Assembly: GCA_943704525.1 (NCBI GenBank)
Contig: CALSCQ010003964.1
Coordinates: 1 to 10,131, forward strand
DNA: 10,131 nucleotides
Reading direction: 5' to 3'
Source: Pigoraptor vietnamica
Taxonomy: Eukaryota > Opisthokonta > Filasterea
This document shows positions 7,006 to 10,131 of this stretch, one piece after another; the stretch's first letter is position 1, and each line of letters starts with the position of its first letter. A program made the position numbers and the translations under genes. The notes beneath the pieces are model-generated. The model worked only from the letters and a program-made list of their open reading frames with translations, did no database searches and was not told the origin of the DNA.

Positions 7006-7905
7006 TCAAGCCAGTCCATCGCACGCCAACTCCCCTCGTCCCGGCACTGCCGCACTCCGAACCAACGCAACGCCCCTCGCCTCGTTACGTGACACTCCCT
7101 CACCATGGTAGAGACATTGGCCGAACATATACATCGCCCCAAAGTGGCCCATCGCAGCCGCCCTCTCCCACTGCGCAACAGCCGCCGATGCGTCACGTGA
7201 CACGCCATAGCCATCGAACAGGCACACGCCGCAGTAGTACATCCCCGCCGCACACCCGCCGTTCGCAGAAGAGACAAAGAGCGAATGCGCCTTGTGATTG
7301 TCCTCTTTGGTCCCAATGCCCCAATAATGGCAAAAACCCATCTCAAACGCACGCACGGGGTCGCACTCGTCGCCAGCGCAGAGAAGGAGAGACGCACTCG
7401 CACCCGCAGCTGCTCTGGCCCTTTCGCTCGGCACCGTCTCATCAAAGCCGCCCCAGTGACAAACATTTAGCACATAAAGCGACAAGTGGGCGCGCGCCTT
7501 CTCCACTTCAGTCGCACTTTCGTCCGCGAGCGCCGGCTCTTCGAACAGCGTCCGCACGCGCTTGAATCCGAACGGCGCAAAGTGAAACGCCCTCATCGCA
7601 CACTCGAACGGGCGCAGCACGAGTTTTCCCGCGGGAATGCGCGAATTCACCTCCTCGCAAAACGCAGCGTCCTCGAGGTACTTGCGAGTGTACTGCGACG
7701 ACAGGTGGTACACGCGCTCGTGGCGAAGGAGGCGCAAGAGACGGCCGCACGTCTTGGCCAGCGCGGCCTTGTCGCCATTCGTCAGATAGGGAAGCACGTG
7801 GACGACAATCGTCTCCGGTGGGCGCGTGTGGATGTTCGGCGAACGGAGGGCGGGCGACGCGGCCTCTGCCCTTGCCTTCGCGCGAGTAACGGCGCCGCTA
7901 CGCAT
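7006..7905 (-). CDS. F-box/Sel1-like repeat protein, copy 4 (C-terminal frameshift, type I)
   Basis: 299 codons open. Basic leader (MRSGAVTRAKARAEAA) like copy 1; F-box-like segment at about 28-66, where the first conserved Leu is Arg (HTRPPETIVVHVLPYL); linker with one extra Pro (FEEPALADES); three Sel1-like repeats (about 181-222, 220-260, 257-287). Relative to the other copies a 4-bp insertion (CGGC, near 7041-7045) shifts the frame after residue 287. The last 12 residues are therefore novel and the charged tail is lost; the old tail continues in another frame to the family stop at 6969. The Sel1-like domain is nearly complete, so the protein may still fold, or this may be an early pseudogene. 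Its variable segment matches copy 3 although its leader matches copy 1. Confidence 0.72.
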   Translation of the reverse strand: MRSGAVTRAKARAEAASPALRSPNIHTRPPETIVVHVLPYLTNGDKAALAKTCGRLLRLLRHERVYHLSSQYTRKYLEDAAFCEEVNSRIPAGKLVLRPFECAMRAFHFAPFGFKRVRTLFEEPALADESATEVEKARAHLSLYVLNVCHWGGFDETVPSERARAAAGASASLLLCAGDECDPVRAFEMGFCHYWGIGTKEDNHKAHSLFVSSANGGCAAGMYYCGVCLFDGYGVSRDASAAVAQWERAAAMGHFGAMYMFGQCLYHGEGVSRNEARGVALVRSAAVPGRGELACDGLA

Positions 7906-8037
7906 GCCGGAATACGGCCGGTCCTCGCTATGCGTCGCGCGCCACTCAGTCCGTGTGAGCCGGCGCTAATTTTGATACCGTCGATTTGAACAATGAAAAC
8001 GAGGCGTTATTACATTGAACAAAAGCATCAGCACAGC
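7906..8037 (-). promoter_or_regulatory. Type I leader of copy 4
   Basis: Shares with the copy 1 leader CACTCAGTCCGT (around 7942-7954), TGATACCGTCGATTTGAA at 7973-7990 and ATTGAACAAAAGCA at 8014-8027, with a short A/T-rich insertion between the last two. Promoter/5'UTR role inferred. Confidence 0.55.
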
Positions 8038-8150
8038 ACACACACGGAAAGATTTTAGCATGCACGCAGGCGCACACGCACGCTGACTCACAATACATGG
8101 CAGACACACACACACACACACACACATCGGCACACACGCGCGCGCACACG

Positions 8151-8209
<59 letters not shown>

Positions 8210-8540
8210 GGGCGCGCGCGCACCGTACACACCTGACCGGCACTCACACACACCACAAACACATACACGGCACACACACACCATTCGCACACACACCGAC
8301 ACACACACACATACACGCCGACCTACATCTGACACACACACACATACATACATATACATACACACACACACACACACACACACACCTGACACACGCACAC
8401 ACACAAACCGACACATACACTCACCACGAGTAACACCCATCCCTTCTAGACACACAAGTTCCAACTCACATTCATCGCACCGGCCACGCATACACGCGCG
8501 CGCGCATACACACATAGTCACACACACAGGAACTATGCAT
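8038..8540. repeat. CA-rich microsatellite upstream of copy 4
   Basis: Longest compound tract in the window: pure (CA)26 at 8155-8206 running into a CG-rich run to about 8222, then degenerate CACAC/CATACA repeats, a TACATA run near 8342-8360 and another pure CA run near 8360-8384. Reading frames over it give only His-Thr or Val-Cys repeats. Confidence 0.96.
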
Positions 8541-8937
8541 TGAAAGCAAGCACACAATATATTGTCCACACAAAATTAGAACTGGCAGAGACACGTTCTC
8601 CCACCACAACATCGGGCTCAACGCAGTGTTAAGCAGATTCCGCCCACCTTAGATGTCTGCGCGCGCCACTCAATCGCTCGCACACGGCAAAGGACCTTTG
8701 GGAGTGTGTCTGTGTGCCTGCGTGCACGAGGGAGATCGGTTCGAGTCACTCTAGTTGCCTGCGCTTTGGGAGCGGTAACAGTGGGCGAATGTGTTGTGTA
8801 GTGGACAAGGGCTCTAATAGAGCCCTTGGCAGTTACTCGGCCTGTTACTTGGTTCCTGTCTCTGACGGGCCTGTCTCTGAGGAGCAACACGCAGTTGTGC
8901 TTCACATGCAACAGACCATGGCCGCAATGGCCATTTC
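8541..8937. other. Spacer between copy 4 upstream region and copy 5
   Basis: No gene recognised. 8611-8770 is homologous to 2265-2420 (type I distal upstream spacer). The right part is the downstream spacer of copy 5 and holds a perfect hairpin at 8807-8827. Confidence 0.55.
8807..8827. other. Perfect 9-bp hairpin downstream of copy 5
   Basis: AAGGGCTCT-AAT-AGAGCCCTT: a 9-bp perfect stem with a 3-nt loop, 150 bp past the family stop of copy 5. It could be a transcript 3'-end element or simply an inverted repeat. Confidence 0.55.
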
Positions 8938-8976
8938 ATGCGAATTGGCGCATCAGTCTTTTTTCACTCTCTTCAT
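8938..8976 (-). other. Conserved 3' block of copy 5
   Basis: Post-stop block with ATGCG-AATTGG-CGCAT at 8938-8953. Conserved even though the gene it follows is broken. Confidence 0.55.
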
Positions 8977-9845
8977 TCAGAGCCCCTTGCGCTTGAGCTC
9001 GCGCGCTTTATACTCCAGCCACCACTTCGCACCAACTCCCCTCGTCCACTGCCGCACGTCGCCTCGTCACGTGACACTCCCTCGCCGCCGTAGAGACAAT
9101 CGATATCGCCGAACAGAAACATCGCCCCAAAGTGGCCCTTCGCAGCCGCCCTCTCCCACTGCGCAACAGCCGCCGATAGATCACAGAACAGGGCCCAGCC
9201 GCAGTACAGGCAATTGCCAAGGAAGAACATCCCCGCCTCGTAGAAGAGACAGAGAGCGAATGCGCCTTCTCATAGTCAACTTTGGCCCCAAAGTCCAAGT
9301 GGCAAATGCCCATCTCGAACGAACGCACGGGATCGCACTCGTCGCCAGCGCAGAGAAGGAGAGACGCACTCGCACTCGCAGCGGAATGGTGCCCATCCAT
9401 CGACTCACGGTCACCCGGGCCCTCCCCACCATCCACGCTTCCGGCACGTAGAACGACATGTGGGTGCGCGCCTTCTCCACTTCCGTCGCACTTTCGTCCA
9501 CGAGCGCCTCCTCAAAGAACGTTCGCGCGCGCTTAAATTCAAACGGCGGAAAGTGAAACGCCCTCATCGCGCACTCAAACGGGCGCAGCACGAGTTTTCC
9601 TGCGGGAATGCGCGAATTCACCTCCTCGCGAAACGCCGCGTCCTCAAGGTACTTGCGAGTGCATGGCGACGACAGGCGGTACACGCGCTCGTGGCGAAGG
9701 AGCGAAAGAGACGACCACACGTCTTGGCCAGCGCGCCCTTCTCGCCGTTCGTCAGATAGGGCAGCACGTGGACGACAATCGTCTCCGGTGGGAGCGTGTT
9801 GAGGTTTGGCTGTGCCGTAAGCGAATCGCAAGAGGACGCAGCCAT
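8977..9845 (-). pseudogene. F-box/Sel1-like repeat pseudogene, copy 5 (type II)
   Basis: Starts MAASSCDSLTAQPNLNTLPP and enters the F-box, but a 1-bp deletion near 9700 (after Gly-Arg-Leu-Phe-Arg) shifts the frame to a stop at 9618. The linker continues in a second frame to about 9460, where a net +5 bp change moves to a third frame carrying ESMDGHHSAASASASLLLCA and the first Sel1-like repeat. A 13-bp deletion near 9230 removes the Asn-Gly-Gly-Cys segment. The second and third repeats follow (with an in-frame 6-bp insertion giving FGDIDCLYGG), then a 20-bp deletion near 9060 scrambles the C-terminus. At least four frameshifting indels, none shared with copy 2, show independent decay. No full-length product is possible without several corrections. 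Confidence 0.87.
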
Positions 9846-10049
9846 CGCAGTGAAAGGAAAAGTGCCGTCGAGTTAATAAAAACAAAGTAATGTCCACCGG
9901 CGAAACGAATCCTTCGGACGTGGGTGAAGAAAGACGTGCAGAAAAGTGAGTGGACTGGGTGCACGTAACATTGCAACGGCAGAAGCATTCGCCACATTCG
10001 GAAATGTCGCGCAACAACTGAACTAGATTGGGAGCCAACGGAACATGCA
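9846..10049 (-). promoter_or_regulatory. Type II leader of copy 5
   Basis: CTTTTCCTTTCACTGCG before the ATG, conserved box at 9918-9949, GCACGTAAC in place of the CACGTG element at about 9961, then TTGCAACGGCAGAAGCATTCG-like sequence and CATTCGGAAATG. It lies over a broken gene. Promoter/5'UTR role inferred. Confidence 0.55.
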
Positions 10050-10128
10050 CAGCACACACACACACACACACGCGCGCGCGTACACACACACACACACACA
10101 CGTACACACACACATACGCATCAGACCC
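10050..10128. repeat. CA-rich microsatellite upstream of copy 5
   Basis: CA repeats with a (CG)n core (CACACGCGCGCGCGTACAC near 10066-10084). It runs to the window edge, so its full length and the distal spacer of this unit are not visible. Confidence 0.93.
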
Positions 10129-10131
10129 CCC

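Overview
The window looks like nuclear DNA of a microbial eukaryote. Long (CA)n/(TG)n microsatellites, including a perfect (CA)51, long non-coding spacers and a local tandem family of F-box plus Sel1-like-repeat proteins all argue against a bacterium or an ordinary phage. I cannot name the lineage. No introns, tRNAs, rRNAs or transposase genes are visible.

The window is essentially one tandem array. Five copies of the same ~0.9 kb gene lie head-to-tail on the minus strand, with start codons at 1625, 3713, 5883, 7905 and 9845, so the repeat period is about 1.9-2.2 kb. Copy 1 (693-1625) and copy 3 (4984-5883) are intact, at 310 and 299 codons. Copy 4 (7006-7905) is open for 299 codons, but a 4-bp insertion replaces its C-terminus. 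Copy 2 (2827-3713) and copy 5 (8977-9845) are pseudogenes with several independent indels. At the left edge, bases 1-428 hold an inverted (plus-strand) and truncated sixth copy: microsatellite, leader and the first ~38 codons, ending at a sharp breakpoint.

Each unit reads, in the direction of transcription: distal spacer, TG-rich microsatellite (its near edge about 130-220 bp before the ATG), conserved leader, gene, conserved 3' block right after the stop, then a downstream spacer that often holds a small hairpin. There are two leader classes. Type I (copies 1 and 4) starts the protein with a basic, Ala/Arg-rich segment. Type II (copies 2, 3, 5 and the inverted fragment) starts with MAA(S/P)S. 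The class difference extends more than 600 bp upstream, past the microsatellite, while the gene body is shared. The body contains one variable stretch between the F-box half and the Sel1-like repeats, and similarity there does not follow leader class (copies 3 and 4 match each other, as do 2 and 5), which suggests recombination or gene conversion between units.

From family knowledge, F-box proteins usually act as substrate receptors of SCF (Skp1-Cullin-F-box) ubiquitin ligases, and Sel1-like repeats are protein-binding alpha-solenoids. The likely theme is an expanding and decaying set of related ubiquitin-ligase receptors with a variable region. This role is inferred from domain architecture only.
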